Assembly (NCBI RefSeq): GCF_900116065.1
Contig: NZ_FOZV01000005.1
Coordinates: 10,001 to 74,000 of the forward strand
Origin: Brevundimonas viscosa
GTDB lineage: Bacteria > Pseudomonadota > Alphaproteobacteria > Caulobacterales > Caulobacteraceae
Length of the DNA: 64,000 nucleotides
Direction: 5' to 3'
A program made the translations under genes and the position numbers. The number at the start of each line of letters is the position of its first letter. Position 1 is the stretch's first letter. This document shows, piece by piece, positions 17,198-24,722 of the stretch. Under the pieces are notes generated by a model. That model worked only from the letters and a program-made list of their open reading frames with translations, ran no database searches and had not been told where the DNA came from.

Positions 17198-17871
17198 CAA
17201 CGAAGCCCCGGGAACTGGCAGCTGCGGTCCTGCTCCGCCAGGGTGGTGAAGCGGTTGTTGTCTGGCGATTGTTCGACCCGGCGCGGCACCAGACGCAGGG
17301 TGGTCTCGCCCCAGCGCCCGTACTGGGCGTCGCCCGGCCGTACGCAGGTGCCGGAATAGAGAGCCTGGACGCAGGCGTTGAGCGTCATGCTGGACGACAG
17401 CATGCGCCATTCGGAGCCTGTATGACGCAGGCACTGTCCCACGGCGACGGCAGGCTGCGGCGACGGCTGCGCGGGCTCGGTGCTGTCAACCGCGGCGGGG
17501 ACAGGAGCGGACTCCGTGAGTTCCACCGGGGGCTCCGACGGCGGAGGCGCGAACGACGCCGTCGGCGCGGCGACGAGCGCGCCCGTCTCGTCAATGCCCA
17601 CGTCCAGGGCGTCGGTGGCGAGACCGTTGCGTCGGGCGCAGTCGGCCAGCGTGGCCATGCCCACGAACTGTCCCGCAACATAGCATCTCAGCTCGCGGGT
17701 GGCGTCGAGCGTCGGCGCCTCGGCCACGTCGACCGTCAGCCCGCCCTGCGCGGCCGGCGGCGGCTCCGCATTGCGTTCGCGACCGCCGGAGAAAACCAGG
17801 GCGAGGATCACGGCCAGGATGACGGCTGCGCCGGCTCCGATCGCGATGAGGATACGGTTGTCCCTGGGCAT
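17197..17871 (-). CDS. Membrane-anchored Cys-containing periplasmic protein, unknown function
   Basis: The 224-residue protein has one N-terminal membrane helix (about residues 7-28, ILIAIGAGAAVILAVILALVF) and a soluble periplasmic part. That part has an N-terminal Cys module (LRCYVAGQF, LADCARRNG), a Pro/Ser-rich linker (about residues 105-143) and a C-terminal Cys module (GQCLRHTG, LNACVQALYSGTCV, DRSCQFPG). The paired Cys pattern suggests disulfides. The pattern recalls the Cys-module protein at 32799-33761. It is coupled to the downstream lipoprotein gene by a TGATG overlap. No function is assigned. Confidence 0.7.
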   Translation of the reverse strand: MPRDNRILIAIGAGAAVILAVILALVFSGGRERNAEPPPAAQGGLTVDVAEAPTLDATRELRCYVAGQFVGMATLADCARRNGLATDALDVGIDETGALVAAPTASFAPPPSEPPVELTESAPVPAAVDSTEPAQPSPQPAVAVGQCLRHTGSEWRMLSSSMTLNACVQALYSGTCVRPGDAQYGRWGETTLRLVPRRVEQSPDNNRFTTLAEQDRSCQFPGLR

Positions 17872-17935
17872 TCACGGCTCGCGTCGATGGAGAGTCCAAT
17901 AACCCCGCGCGAGACGCCGTCGTCAACGCGATTCG

Positions 17936-20659
17936 TCAGCCGCCCAGGCGCGCCAGTGCAGCCTGGTAGTTGGCCAGCTGCGCCGTCAGGTAGGCGGGGG
18001 CGGGTCCCGTCGCCGTGGGCAAGGTCGACGCCGGCGCGAGCGCGCGATAGGCGTCGCGGACACCTTTCATCGCGGCCTGCAGGGCCTCCCCGGCGGCCTT
18101 GACCGATTCCGGAGCGCCCAGATGAAGGTTTGCGGGCAGCGCCAGACCAAAGGTCCGGACCACGTCGTCGCCGCTCGTCTGGCCGATATAGCCGGGCGAC
18201 AGGCCGAGACCCGCAAGCGCGTCGCGACCGGTCTCGCCGGCGCTCAGCACCGCCCCGGCCCCCCCGTCGCGGGCGACGATCGACAGGCGCTGGACGCCGG
18301 CGTGCAGCGCCTGCGCCGCCTCTCCGGCGCGGGGCGCTTCGGCCGATTCCGACGCGACCGTGACCTTCAGCTTCATTCTGGAGGCCTGTTCGATCTTGCG
18401 GGCCAATGACTGCAGGGTGTCCCGGGCCTCGATCGTCACCGACGCGGCCCGCCCGCCGTCGGCAGGCGAAATGTAGAAGCGGTCGCCCACGCGCAGCGCA
18501 GTGGCGGTGGTCAGGGAACGCGAGGGCTTCTGGTCAATCTCGCCCTGGGGCAGACCCAGACGGTCGAGCACGCTGGCTCCGCCCGCCGATGTGGCCAGGG
18601 TCAGCGGGGCCGCCTGGTTGCCGTCTCCCTGCCAGTCGCGACGCCACTCGAGGCCGCCCGTCGTCGGGTCGATCCGCGCCAGATAGGCCGCGGTCGGATC
18701 GGTCTCCTTCGCGCCCTCCGGGCGATCGGCGACCCCGGTCACCCAGACCTTGCCGTTCTGCACCTTTATGTCCGCGACGGTGTCGTCGCCCGCGCCGCCG
18801 ACGTAGGTGAGGCGATCCGCGGCCGAAGCCGCAAGGCCGCTGTCGATCATGGCCACGAAGGCGTCGCGACCCCCGTGGTGCGCGCTGGTCACGGCGCCGA
18901 CGTCGAGGGCGGCGTTGCGGGTCGTTCCGGTGACGATCAGCTGGCCGCCCGATACGGCGAGGCCGGCGACCTCGCCGCTCGCCTCCCCGAGATCCCTCGA
19001 CGCCTCGAGGGTCGGTCGGCCGGACGGATCCAGCGAGAAGCGACGCACCACGATCCGGCCGCTCTCGACACCGGCGGCGTAGAGCGTGGTCCCGTCCACG
19101 GCGACCGCGTCGACCCCGTCGGCGCCGGCGGTTCCGAACTGCGCGACGCCGGTCAGAGAGGCCGTTATCGGCGCGAACTGGTGCGCCTGGCTCTCGCTCC
19201 AGCCCTGGACATACCCGTCCCAGCCGCCCGCGCTCGCCGCGCCCGGCATGGCCGATCTGGCGCGACCGGCCACGTAGACCGTGCCGTTGGGCCCGAAGGC
19301 CACGGAGGTCGCCTCGTCCTCGGCGCGCGCTCCGCGCCGGCGGGTCCAGAGCTCCTCTCCCTCGGCGTCGAAGACGGTGACGAAGCTGTCGACGCCCGAG
19401 GCGACGTCGCCGGACTGCCCCGGCTCCAGGGCGCCGGTCACCGAGCCGGCGACCGCCACCCGGCCGTCGGCGTCGACGGCGATGGCGTAGCCGCTCGCGC
19501 TCGACGCCGCGCCCAGGGCCCGGGTCGTGACCACCCTTCCGGCGGAGTCCAGCTTGATCAGGGCCACGTCGCGTTCGCCCTTGATCGGCTGATCGTCCGG
19601 TCCGGCCTCCAGGTCGGCCACCAGCCAGACCGAGCCGTCGGCCGCCGCGGCGCTGGCCCGCACCGTTTCGACGCCCTCCGGGAGACCCGTCTGGGAGGCG
19701 CGGCCGTCGACCCAGTGCGTCTCGCCCACGCGGGCGGCAGGCGGGGGTGCAGCCGCGCCGGTGTCGCTCTGGAACTTCAGCATCTGGAGACCGCCGGCGG
19801 TCCCGGCCGCCTGCACCACATAGACGGCGTCGGCGGTTTCGGCCGGCGCGAAGCTGACGGCTTCCGTAGAGACGCCCCGCACCGCCAGGGCGTAGCGGTC
19901 AGGCCCGGCGGGCAAGGCCACGGCCTTGCCGCTGACGGTGACCGTGCGCGCCTCGGCCTTGATCAGCTCGCGGCCCATCCGCGTCTGCAGCCCGGCCGCC
20001 TCCAGCTTGCCGTTGATGTGCTCCAGGACCTTGGTCAGGGTCCGCGGCTCGGCGCCCATGGCGGCCAGATCGATCGCCACCGTCTGCGTGCTGTTGTCGC
20101 TGCGGCGCACGACGATGTCGAAGCGCACGTCGCCGGCGAAGGCCGCGACCGGCGAGTCGGGCGAGCCTTCGTGGATCGGGCCGGTGATCGATATGGCGCT
20201 GTCGCGCGGCACCGCGGCGGTGGACTTGCTCCGCGACGCCGTCGTCCCCTGGACCATACGCACGCCGTCGAACTCCGCCGTCTGCAGCCAGCTGCCGATC
20301 TCGGCCAGCCCCGCGGAGAACCGTTTCTGCAGCTGGCCCGCCTCGAGCGCCCCGACGCCCTTGGCCGCCGCCCGATTGACGAGCACATTCAGCGTATCCA
20401 GACCCCGGTACAGGGCGAACAGCTTGCGATAGTCGGCGGAGGCGCCCTTGACGTCGAGACGCGCCGCGTCCTCGTCGATGAAGCTGCGGCCGGCCATGGC
20501 GGCGCGGAGCACGGCGCTGCGTTCCGGCGCTTGGGCGGAGCTGGACCAGGGCGGCGTCGGCTGGGCCTTCCTCGACGCGGCCGCCGGCAGTCCGGCGGTC
20601 GTCGCCGACGACAGCGGCGTCCCTCCGAAAAGCCCGAGCAGATAGCTGTTGTCGATCAC
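17936..20659 (-). CDS. flaEY: FlaEY-like flagellar filament regulatory protein with beta-propeller repeats
   Basis: The 907-residue protein sits just downstream of the flagellin genes on the same strand, as FlaEY does in Caulobacter, where it is needed for correct filament assembly. Residues 1 to about 130 are helical with a flagellin-like flavour (LQKRFSAGLAEIGSWLQTAEFDGV). Residues about 340-680 contain repeated SBBP-type blades such as GYAIAVDADGRVAVAGS, SVAFGPNGTVYVAGRA and AVAVDGTTLYAAG. The C-terminal part is again helical. The start codon is GTG. Position, size and layout support the name, but I have not aligned it; a generic SBBP-repeat label is the fallback. Confidence 0.6.
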   Translation of the reverse strand: MIDNSYLLGLFGGTPLSSATTAGLPAAASRKAQPTPPWSSSAQAPERSAVLRAAMAGRSFIDEDAARLDVKGASADYRKLFALYRGLDTLNVLVNRAAAKGVGALEAGQLQKRFSAGLAEIGSWLQTAEFDGVRMVQGTTASRSKSTAAVPRDSAISITGPIHEGSPDSPVAAFAGDVRFDIVVRRSDNSTQTVAIDLAAMGAEPRTLTKVLEHINGKLEAAGLQTRMGRELIKAEARTVTVSGKAVALPAGPDRYALAVRGVSTEAVSFAPAETADAVYVVQAAGTAGGLQMLKFQSDTGAAAPPPAARVGETHWVDGRASQTGLPEGVETVRASAAAADGSVWLVADLEAGPDDQPIKGERDVALIKLDSAGRVVTTRALGAASSASGYAIAVDADGRVAVAGSVTGALEPGQSGDVASGVDSFVTVFDAEGEELWTRRRGARAEDEATSVAFGPNGTVYVAGRARSAMPGAASAGGWDGYVQGWSESQAHQFAPITASLTGVAQFGTAGADGVDAVAVDGTTLYAAGVESGRIVVRRFSLDPSGRPTLEASRDLGEASGEVAGLAVSGGQLIVTGTTRNAALDVGAVTSAHHGGRDAFVAMIDSGLAASAADRLTYVGGAGDDTVADIKVQNGKVWVTGVADRPEGAKETDPTAAYLARIDPTTGGLEWRRDWQGDGNQAAPLTLATSAGGASVLDRLGLPQGEIDQKPSRSLTTATALRVGDRFYISPADGGRAASVTIEARDTLQSLARKIEQASRMKLKVTVASESAEAPRAGEAAQALHAGVQRLSIVARDGGAGAVLSAGETGRDALAGLGLSPGYIGQTSGDDVVRTFGLALPANLHLGAPESVKAAGEALQAAMKGVRDAYRALAPASTLPTATGPAPAYLTAQLANYQAALARLGG

Positions 20660-20799
20660 GGCGCGCTCCCGCGGTCCAGTCTGCGGGCTTGACGGTAAGG
20701 GAGCGTTAACGCGCGGCGGCCGGGAGACAGGCCGCGCGACTCAGGGAACAATGATCCGTGGTCGTCGTTTACGGCAGGCCGCATGCGGAGGGACCGCCC

Positions 20800-20916
20800 A
20801 TGACCGCTTTCCTCGACGCCTTGAGATCCCTGCTTTCCCTGTATGGTTTCGGCGCCCGCGCGGCGAGCCGCCGACGTCCGGCCCCCGTCTACATCGGACA
20901 CCGTCGCCCCGGCTGA
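20800..20916 (+). CDS. Possible 38-aa small protein
   Basis: A short frame reads MTAFLDALRSLLSLYGFG followed by an Arg-rich tail (ARAASRRRPAPVYIGHRRPG), with GCGGAGGGA about 6 nt before the ATG. The N-terminal half forms an amphipathic or hydrophobic helix and the tail is strongly basic, which fits a membrane-surface peptide. It lies in the gap between flagellin and the FlaEY-like gene but on the opposite strand. Conservation alone would decide; treat as tentative. Confidence 0.35.
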   Translation: MTAFLDALRSLLSLYGFGARAASRRRPAPVYIGHRRPG

Positions 20917-20926
20917 TGGCCGCAGA

Positions 20927-21766
20927 TCAGCCGCCGCGGAACAGCGACAGGATGATCTGCGGGGCCTGGTTGGCGATCGACAGGGACTGCGCGCCCAGCT
21001 GCTGCTGCACCTGCAACGCCTGAAGTCGGGCGCTCTCCTTGGCCAGGTCGGCGTCGACGAGATTGCCGATCCCGGACTCGAGCGTGTCCACCAGCTTGGT
21101 GACGAAGTTGCCGTGGGCCTCGATCTGCTTGGCCTGCGCCCCCAGCTCGCCCAGCGCCGCGTTCAGCTGGCCGATGGAATTGTCGAGACGGGTCAGGGCC
21201 TGGTCGGCGCCGGTGAGCGTCAGGAGAGAGTCCGTGGCGGTCGTCAGTTCGATGATCCCGCCGCCGAGGGTAAGGTCCTTGGCGGAAAGCGTCACGGTTC
21301 CCGAAGCGTCGGCGTTGGCGAGGAAGGCGATGCCGGTGGTCAGGGTGCCGTTCAGGATGTTGGCGCCATCGAAGGTGGCGTTGTCGACGGCGGAGGCGAT
21401 GGCGCGGAGCAGCGCCTGGAAATCGGCGTTGAGCAGCTCGCGCGACTGGGTCTTCAGCGATGAGTCCTTCGCCGCGACGACCTTCTCCTTGAGCTGGTTG
21501 AGCAGGTCCGAGATCGATTCGCCCGCCGACAGGGCCACATCGGCGATCGAGGTGGCGCGGTCCAGGCTCTGCTTGACCGCGCTCAGGGCGCCGACGTCGG
21601 CGCGCTGCTGCTGGGCGATGGCCCAGATCGCGGCGTTGTCCTTCGCCCCCTGGACCTTCAGCCCGGTCGAGATTCGGCTCTGCACGTCGCCGAGCCGGCT
21701 GTTCGTGCTGGACAGGTTCTGCAGCGCGATGGCGGCGGAAGCATTGGTATGGACGCTATTCGTCAT
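20927..21766 (-). CDS. Flagellin
   Basis: The 279-residue protein has the two conserved flagellin ends: an N-terminal helical region (NASAAIALQNLSSTNSRL, VQSRISTGLKVQGAKDNAA) and a C-terminal region ([35 protein letters not shown]), separated by a short variable core. This is the short Caulobacter type without large surface domains. Flagellins polymerise as the filament after export by the flagellar type III system. It ends in FRGG, unlike the second flagellin, and the two are only partly similar, as expected for multi-flagellin Caulobacteraceae filaments. Confidence 0.95.
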   Translation of the reverse strand: MTNSVHTNASAAIALQNLSSTNSRLGDVQSRISTGLKVQGAKDNAAIWAIAQQQRADVGALSAVKQSLDRATSIADVALSAGESISDLLNQLKEKVVAAKDSSLKTQSRELLNADFQALLRAIASAVDNATFDGANILNGTLTTGIAFLANADASGTVTLSAKDLTLGGGIIELTTATDSLLTLTGADQALTRLDNSIGQLNAALGELGAQAKQIEAHGNFVTKLVDTLESGIGNLVDADLAKESARLQALQVQQQLGAQSLSIANQAPQIILSLFRGG

Positions 21767-21820
21767 CCGACTCAGCCCTTTCAGGTTTGAGTCAGGCTAG
21801 ACGTCGAAGCGTGGACACAT

Positions 21821-21851
21821 GGTTAACGGCCGCTAACCACGCAGCTTAACC
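21821..21851. promoter_or_regulatory. TTAAC-rich cluster upstream of the first flagellin
   Basis: Three TTAAC/CTAACC-like elements (21823-21827, 21833-21838, 21846-21851) lie 55-85 bp upstream of the flagellin start in an otherwise GC-rich gap. They resemble CtrA half-sites, but none of the spacings is exactly TTAA-N7-TTAA. A cell-cycle regulator site is plausible, not shown. Confidence 0.3.
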
Positions 21852-21895
21852 GCGCGGATCGCTCCTGCGCGGCGGATAGTCGACGGGGATGCGGC

Positions 21896-22186
21896 TCAGG
21901 CCCGGGTGTCGATCACCGCGCCGGCGTTGTAGGCGGCGGCGCGCATCATCTCGACGACCTGTTCGCGGGGCAGCTGCTTCACCACCTCGCCGGTCACCCG
22001 GTCCAGGGTCTTGTAGATGAAGGAGCCGGCCAGCGGGCCCTCCTCGATCACCAGGCGGTAGCGGGCGGCCTGGTCGGCTTCCTGCTGCGCGCGGGAATCG
22101 CGGAAATCGCCGCTGGCGCTGGAACCTGCGGCGGCGGTAACGGTCGTGGCGACGACGACGGGGTCTATTTTCGCATTGTTCTGCAT
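21896..22186 (-). CDS. FlaG family flagellar protein
   Basis: The roughly 96-residue protein has a flexible N-terminus and the compact FlaG domain from about residue 40 (RYRLVIEEGPLAGSFIYKTLDRVTGEVVKQLPREQVVEMM), with the hallmark LDRVTGEVVKQLP stretch. FlaG proteins are tied to control of filament length and lie next to flagellins, as here. GGAAGGAG overlaps the start region; translation may begin at GTG 22189 or ATG 22186, differing by one residue. It sits between the two flagellin genes on the same strand. Confidence 0.88.
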   Translation of the reverse strand: MQNNAKIDPVVVATTVTAAAGSSASGDFRDSRAQQEADQAARYRLVIEEGPLAGSFIYKTLDRVTGEVVKQLPREQVVEMMRAAAYNAGAVIDTRA

Positions 22187-22238
22187 CACTCCTTCCGGCG
22201 GCCTTCGCCGGCGGCTCCCTTAGGGGCCCGGACCGGTC

Positions 22239-22260
22239 GGGCGGGGCCGAAGCCCCGCCC
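22239..22260 (-). terminator. Stable hairpin with UUCG loop after the second flagellin
   Basis: GGGCGGGGC (22239-22247) and GCCCCGCCC (22252-22260) form a 9-bp stem; on the minus strand the loop reads TTCG, an extra-stable tetraloop. It lies 12 bp downstream of the flagellin stop and has no T-run, so it may stabilise the flagellin mRNA 3' end or weaken read-through into flaG rather than act as a full terminator. Confidence 0.5.
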
Positions 22261-22272
22261 TTCCGTCGATCC

Positions 22273-23097
22273 TTAGCGGAACAGTCCGAGCAGGATGGAG
22301 GTCGAGGAGTTGGCGATCGACAGCGCCTGCACACCCAGCTGTTGCTTGGTTTGCAGCGACTGCAGCCGGGCGCTTTCCTTGGCCAGATCGGCGTCCACGA
22401 GGTTGCCGATGCCGGATTCCAGGCTGTCCTGGAGCTTGCCGACAAAGGTCGCGTGAGTGCCGAGCGACTTCGAGCCGGTGCCGAGCTTGGCCAGCTTGGA
22501 CGAGACGCTCTTGATGGCGCCGTCGACAGCGGTCAGGGCGGTGCCGGCCGTGGTCGCGTCGGTGAGGACGCTGGCGTTGATGCCCAGGGCCGTGAGGGTC
22601 ATCGTCTGGCTCGCCACGTCGATCGTGGAGGTGCCGCCGACGTTGGCCAGGGCCTTGAAGCCGTTCGTCGCGGTGCCGTCCAGCAGGTTGACCCCGTTGA
22701 ACTTGGCGTTGGCCACCACCGTGCCGATCTGGTCGCGGATCGAAACGAAATCCGCAGCCAGGGCCGCACGCGCATCCGAGGTCAGCGAGGTGTCCTTGGC
22801 GGCGAGGGCCTTCTCTTTCAGCTGAATCAGCAGGTCGGAGACGCTCTCACCCGCGGCCAGGCTGACGTCCACGGCCGACTGGCCACGGTTCAGGCTGTCC
22901 TTGACGGCGTTCAGGGCGGCCATCTCGGCACGCTGGCCTTGGGCGATCGCCCAGACAGCGCCGTTGTCCTTGGCGGACGCGACCTTCTTGCCGGTGTTGA
23001 TGCGGGATTGAACCGTGCTCAGTTCACTGTTCGTGACCTGCAGGTTCTGGAGGGCGATCATCGCGCCCACGTTCGTGTTAACGCTGTTCAGCGCCAT
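22273..23097 (-). CDS. Flagellin
   Basis: The 274-residue flagellin has the conserved N-terminus ([37 protein letters not shown]) and C-terminus ([40 protein letters not shown]). It matches the Caulobacter FljK/L/M/N type more closely than the neighbour at 20927. GAAAGAAGGA lies about 8 nt before the ATG at 23097, a strong ribosome-binding site. An in-frame extension to 23250 lacks flagellin character. It is probably a major filament subunit given its strong translation signals, which is inference. Confidence 0.96.
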   Translation of the reverse strand: MALNSVNTNVGAMIALQNLQVTNSELSTVQSRINTGKKVASAKDNGAVWAIAQGQRAEMAALNAVKDSLNRGQSAVDVSLAAGESVSDLLIQLKEKALAAKDTSLTSDARAALAADFVSIRDQIGTVVANAKFNGVNLLDGTATNGFKALANVGGTSTIDVASQTMTLTALGINASVLTDATTAGTALTAVDGAIKSVSSKLAKLGTGSKSLGTHATFVGKLQDSLESGIGNLVDADLAKESARLQSLQTKQQLGVQALSIANSSTSILLGLFR

Positions 23098-23403
23098 GGC
23101 ACGTAGTCCTTCTTTCAAGGTGTCCGACGCCATTTTGGCTGCCGGGAGCATTTTGCTCGCACCGGCCGCAGCAAGGATGGGACCAGTCGGACGCCGGGGC
23201 GTGCCACCCGACCGATCGTTGATTTCGCTGCGGTAGTTCCTGTTAAGCACGCCGGCAGCCCGGCAAGTTGTGCCGCCGCCCGGCAGAAGCTGCAGGGCGC
23301 CCGGAAAATGTTGCCGGGCTACCGGCGGAGATGGCGCGAATTCGGGGCGCCAAACCTGCCAAACCTGCCAAACCTGCCACGAGCGCCATCGCCGTCGGCC
23401 GGA
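23098..23403. other. Flagellin upstream region with short repeats
   Basis: This 306-bp gap holds the second flagellin promoter and the end of the lysis cassette. GCCGGCAGCCCGGCAA-type inverted segments lie around 23250-23330. No perfect sigma-54 site (GG-N10-GC in context) was found; the nearest candidate, GGCACAACTTGC on the minus strand, has the wrong spacing. A three-copy 9-bp repeat occupies 23350-23376. No gene is supported. Confidence 0.45.
23350..23376. repeat. Three perfect tandem copies of a 9-bp motif
   Basis: CCAAACCTG occurs three times head to tail. The block lies 28 bp downstream of the o-spanin stop codon and about 250 bp upstream of the flagellin start. It may be a slippage-prone spacer or a binding-site cluster. 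Confidence 0.7.
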
Positions 23404-23721
23404 TCACCGGTTCCGCCCTCTCCCGGCCGTCCCGGCCCGCCAGCGATCCTGCAGGGCCCGCTCGGCCTCCAGCGTCTCCACCGCCATCCGCCGGGCGGCG
23501 TCGCAGGCGACGATCCCGGCGCCGCGCGCCACATAGCCCGCCTCAAGATCCGCCAGCGTCGGCTGGTCCGGCAGGCGATCCAGCCGACAGGGTGTCGTCG
23601 CCTCCGTCGGCAGAGCTATTCGCGGCGGGGTCGCAGAGGTGGGCGGCGATGCGGCACAGCTCGCGATCATGATCAGCAAGGCGACGGACCCGGTCGGGAT
23701 CCAGGGGTTGATCGGCGTCAT
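23404..23721 (-). CDS. Probable outer-membrane spanin (Rz1-like lipoprotein)
   Basis: The 105-residue product has a lipoprotein signal with LLIMIASC (Cys22) followed by a Pro/Ser/Thr-rich stretch (AASPPTSATPPRIALP) and a helical C-terminus (ACDAARRMAVETLEAERAL). Its start lies inside the i-spanin gene in another frame, with 179 bp shared, and is preceded by GAGGAG. An outer-membrane lipoprotein encoded out of frame within a membrane-anchored coiled-coil gene, downstream of an endolysin, is the classical Rz/Rz1 arrangement that fuses inner and outer membranes during phage lysis. Function is inferred from architecture. Confidence 0.72.
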   Translation of the reverse strand: MTPINPWIPTGSVALLIMIASCAASPPTSATPPRIALPTEATTPCRLDRLPDQPTLADLEAGYVARGAGIVACDAARRMAVETLEAERALQDRWRAGTAGRGRNR

Positions 23722-24028
23722 GGGCGCTCCTCGCTCCGGCCTCGGCGCGCGCGGTCGCGCGTTCGAGCGCCAGAGCCTGTTGATGGTGGATGTCGAGGCG
23801 TCGGCGCTGGGCCGCCGCGCCTTCCCGCTCGAGCCGTCGGGCCGCCGCGTCGGCCTCGGCCGCCGCCGCGCGGGCCTCGGCGGCGGCGATCTGTCGCCCG
23901 GTTCGGTCGAACGGGTCCCAGCGAAAGCCCAGGCCGTGGGCGAGAAGGACGAGGGCCGCGACGGCGGCTGCGACCAGCACCGCCGTCGCGGCGGGTCCGG
24001 CCAGCCGGAGGATGTGCCGGGGGCTCAC
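23543..24028 (-). CDS. Probable inner-membrane spanin (Rz-like)
   Basis: The 161-residue protein has one N-terminal membrane helix (about residues 10-33, ending LLAHGLGF) and then a long Ala/Arg/Glu coiled coil (ARAAAAEADAAARRLEREG), the i-spanin layout. Translation starts at GTG 24028, which overlaps the endolysin stop (GTGA). A Cys pair (ELCRIAAHLCD) lies near the C-terminus. Together with the embedded lipoprotein it would span the periplasm and disrupt the outer membrane in the last lysis step. No sequence family is claimed; the call rests on topology and context. Confidence 0.7.
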   Translation of the reverse strand: MSPRHILRLAGPAATAVLVAAAVAALVLLAHGLGFRWDPFDRTGRQIAAAEARAAAAEADAAARRLEREGAAAQRRRLDIHHQQALALERATARAEAGARSAHDADQPLDPDRVRRLADHDRELCRIAAHLCDPAANSSADGGDDTLSAGSPAGPADAGGS

Positions 24029-24408
24029 GGGAACGCCTTCCGGTCGAGCTCGAAATGCGGCCCGTCGCGCAGCCGCGGCCAGTCCCCGCCCCAGACGATC
24101 GGCGTGCCCTGCCGCGCCGCGGCCGCCTTGAACGCCGCGGCGATGCGTGGATAGAGCGGCCAGTCCCATCGCACCTGGCCGTCGACGAGGGCGGCCACGT
24201 CCACCGCATGGCCGGTCAGGTGACGGGAGTTGCGGGTGCGGCTGGCCCCGGCGCGCACCAGCGCCGCCTGGCGATCGGCCGTCCGCAGGCCTTCGGTGAC
24301 CATGAAGTCGACCGGCGTCAGGGCCGCCGCTTCCTTGACCAGGGCGACGAGGCGCGGATGGACGCCCGCCAGCCGCCTTATCGAGCGCTCGGAGAGACGG
24401 AAGGCCAT
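24025..24408 (-). CDS. M15-family peptidase, endolysin-like
   Basis: The 127-residue protein matches small phage/GTA M15 (VanY/L-Ala-D-Glu type) peptidases. The zinc site is visible as SRHLTGHAVD (His63, Asp70) and GPHFE (His118), with GLRTADRQAALVRAGAS in front. These cleave peptide cross-links in peptidoglycan. There is no signal peptide, so it needs a holin to reach the wall, consistent with the two-helix protein encoded immediately upstream. It overlaps both neighbours (TGATG upstream, GTGA downstream). Confidence 0.88.
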   Translation of the reverse strand: MAFRLSERSIRRLAGVHPRLVALVKEAAALTPVDFMVTEGLRTADRQAALVRAGASRTRNSRHLTGHAVDVAALVDGQVRWDWPLYPRIAAAFKAAAARQGTPIVWGGDWPRLRDGPHFELDRKAFP

Positions 24409-24683
24409 CAGCCGTCCTCCCTGTCGCCGGGCCGCAGCAGCGACAGGCTGGCGATCAGTTGCTGGGCGCTGGGCGCCACGAGGTAGAGGACCAGGGTCAG
24501 GGCCAGCAGGGCCATCAGGGCGTGGGCCAGCCTGGGCGCGGCCGCCGGCGGCACGATGGCGATCAGCCGGTCGAGCAGCAGCCAGGCGGCGCCGCTGGTG
24601 GCGAAGACATAGAAGCGGCGCCACAGCCAGCGGCCCTCGGCGAGGGGGGACGGCGCGTCGTGAGAGGAGGGGTTCATGATCAT
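24408..24683 (-). CDS. Holin-like two-helix membrane protein
   Basis: The 89-91-residue protein has two hydrophobic segments (about residues 26-47, FYVFATSGAAWLLLDRLIAIV, and 53-70, HALMALLALTLVLYLVAP) and charged ends. It lies directly upstream of, and overlaps, the endolysin gene, the usual holin position. Either of two ATGs (24683 or 24677) can start it; GAGGAG-like sequence is weak for both. No holin family is recognised, so the role is inferred from size, topology and position; an accessory membrane protein is the alternative. Confidence 0.6.
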   Translation of the reverse strand: MIMNPSSHDAPSPLAEGRWLWRRFYVFATSGAAWLLLDRLIAIVPPAAAPRLAHALMALLALTLVLYLVAPSAQQLIASLSLLRPGDREDG

Positions 24684-24722
24684 ATCCGGTGTGTGGAAGT
24701 TGAGGCTGGTCAGGCGAGGAGC

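Noticed and set aside
18875..20692. 605-codon plus-strand frame opposite the FlaEY-like gene
   Set aside because: Same cause as above; composition is Arg/Gly/His-rich and no ribosome-binding site or motif is seen.
20656..20901. 81-codon minus-strand frame between FlaEY-like and flagellin genes
   Set aside because: No ribosome-binding site and Arg/Gly/Ser-rich shadow-like composition.
23098..23300. Sigma-54 flagellin promoter candidates (GGCACAACTTGC on the minus strand)
   Set aside because: The distance between GG and GC is 8, not 10, bases; other GGCAC occurrences lack a partner.
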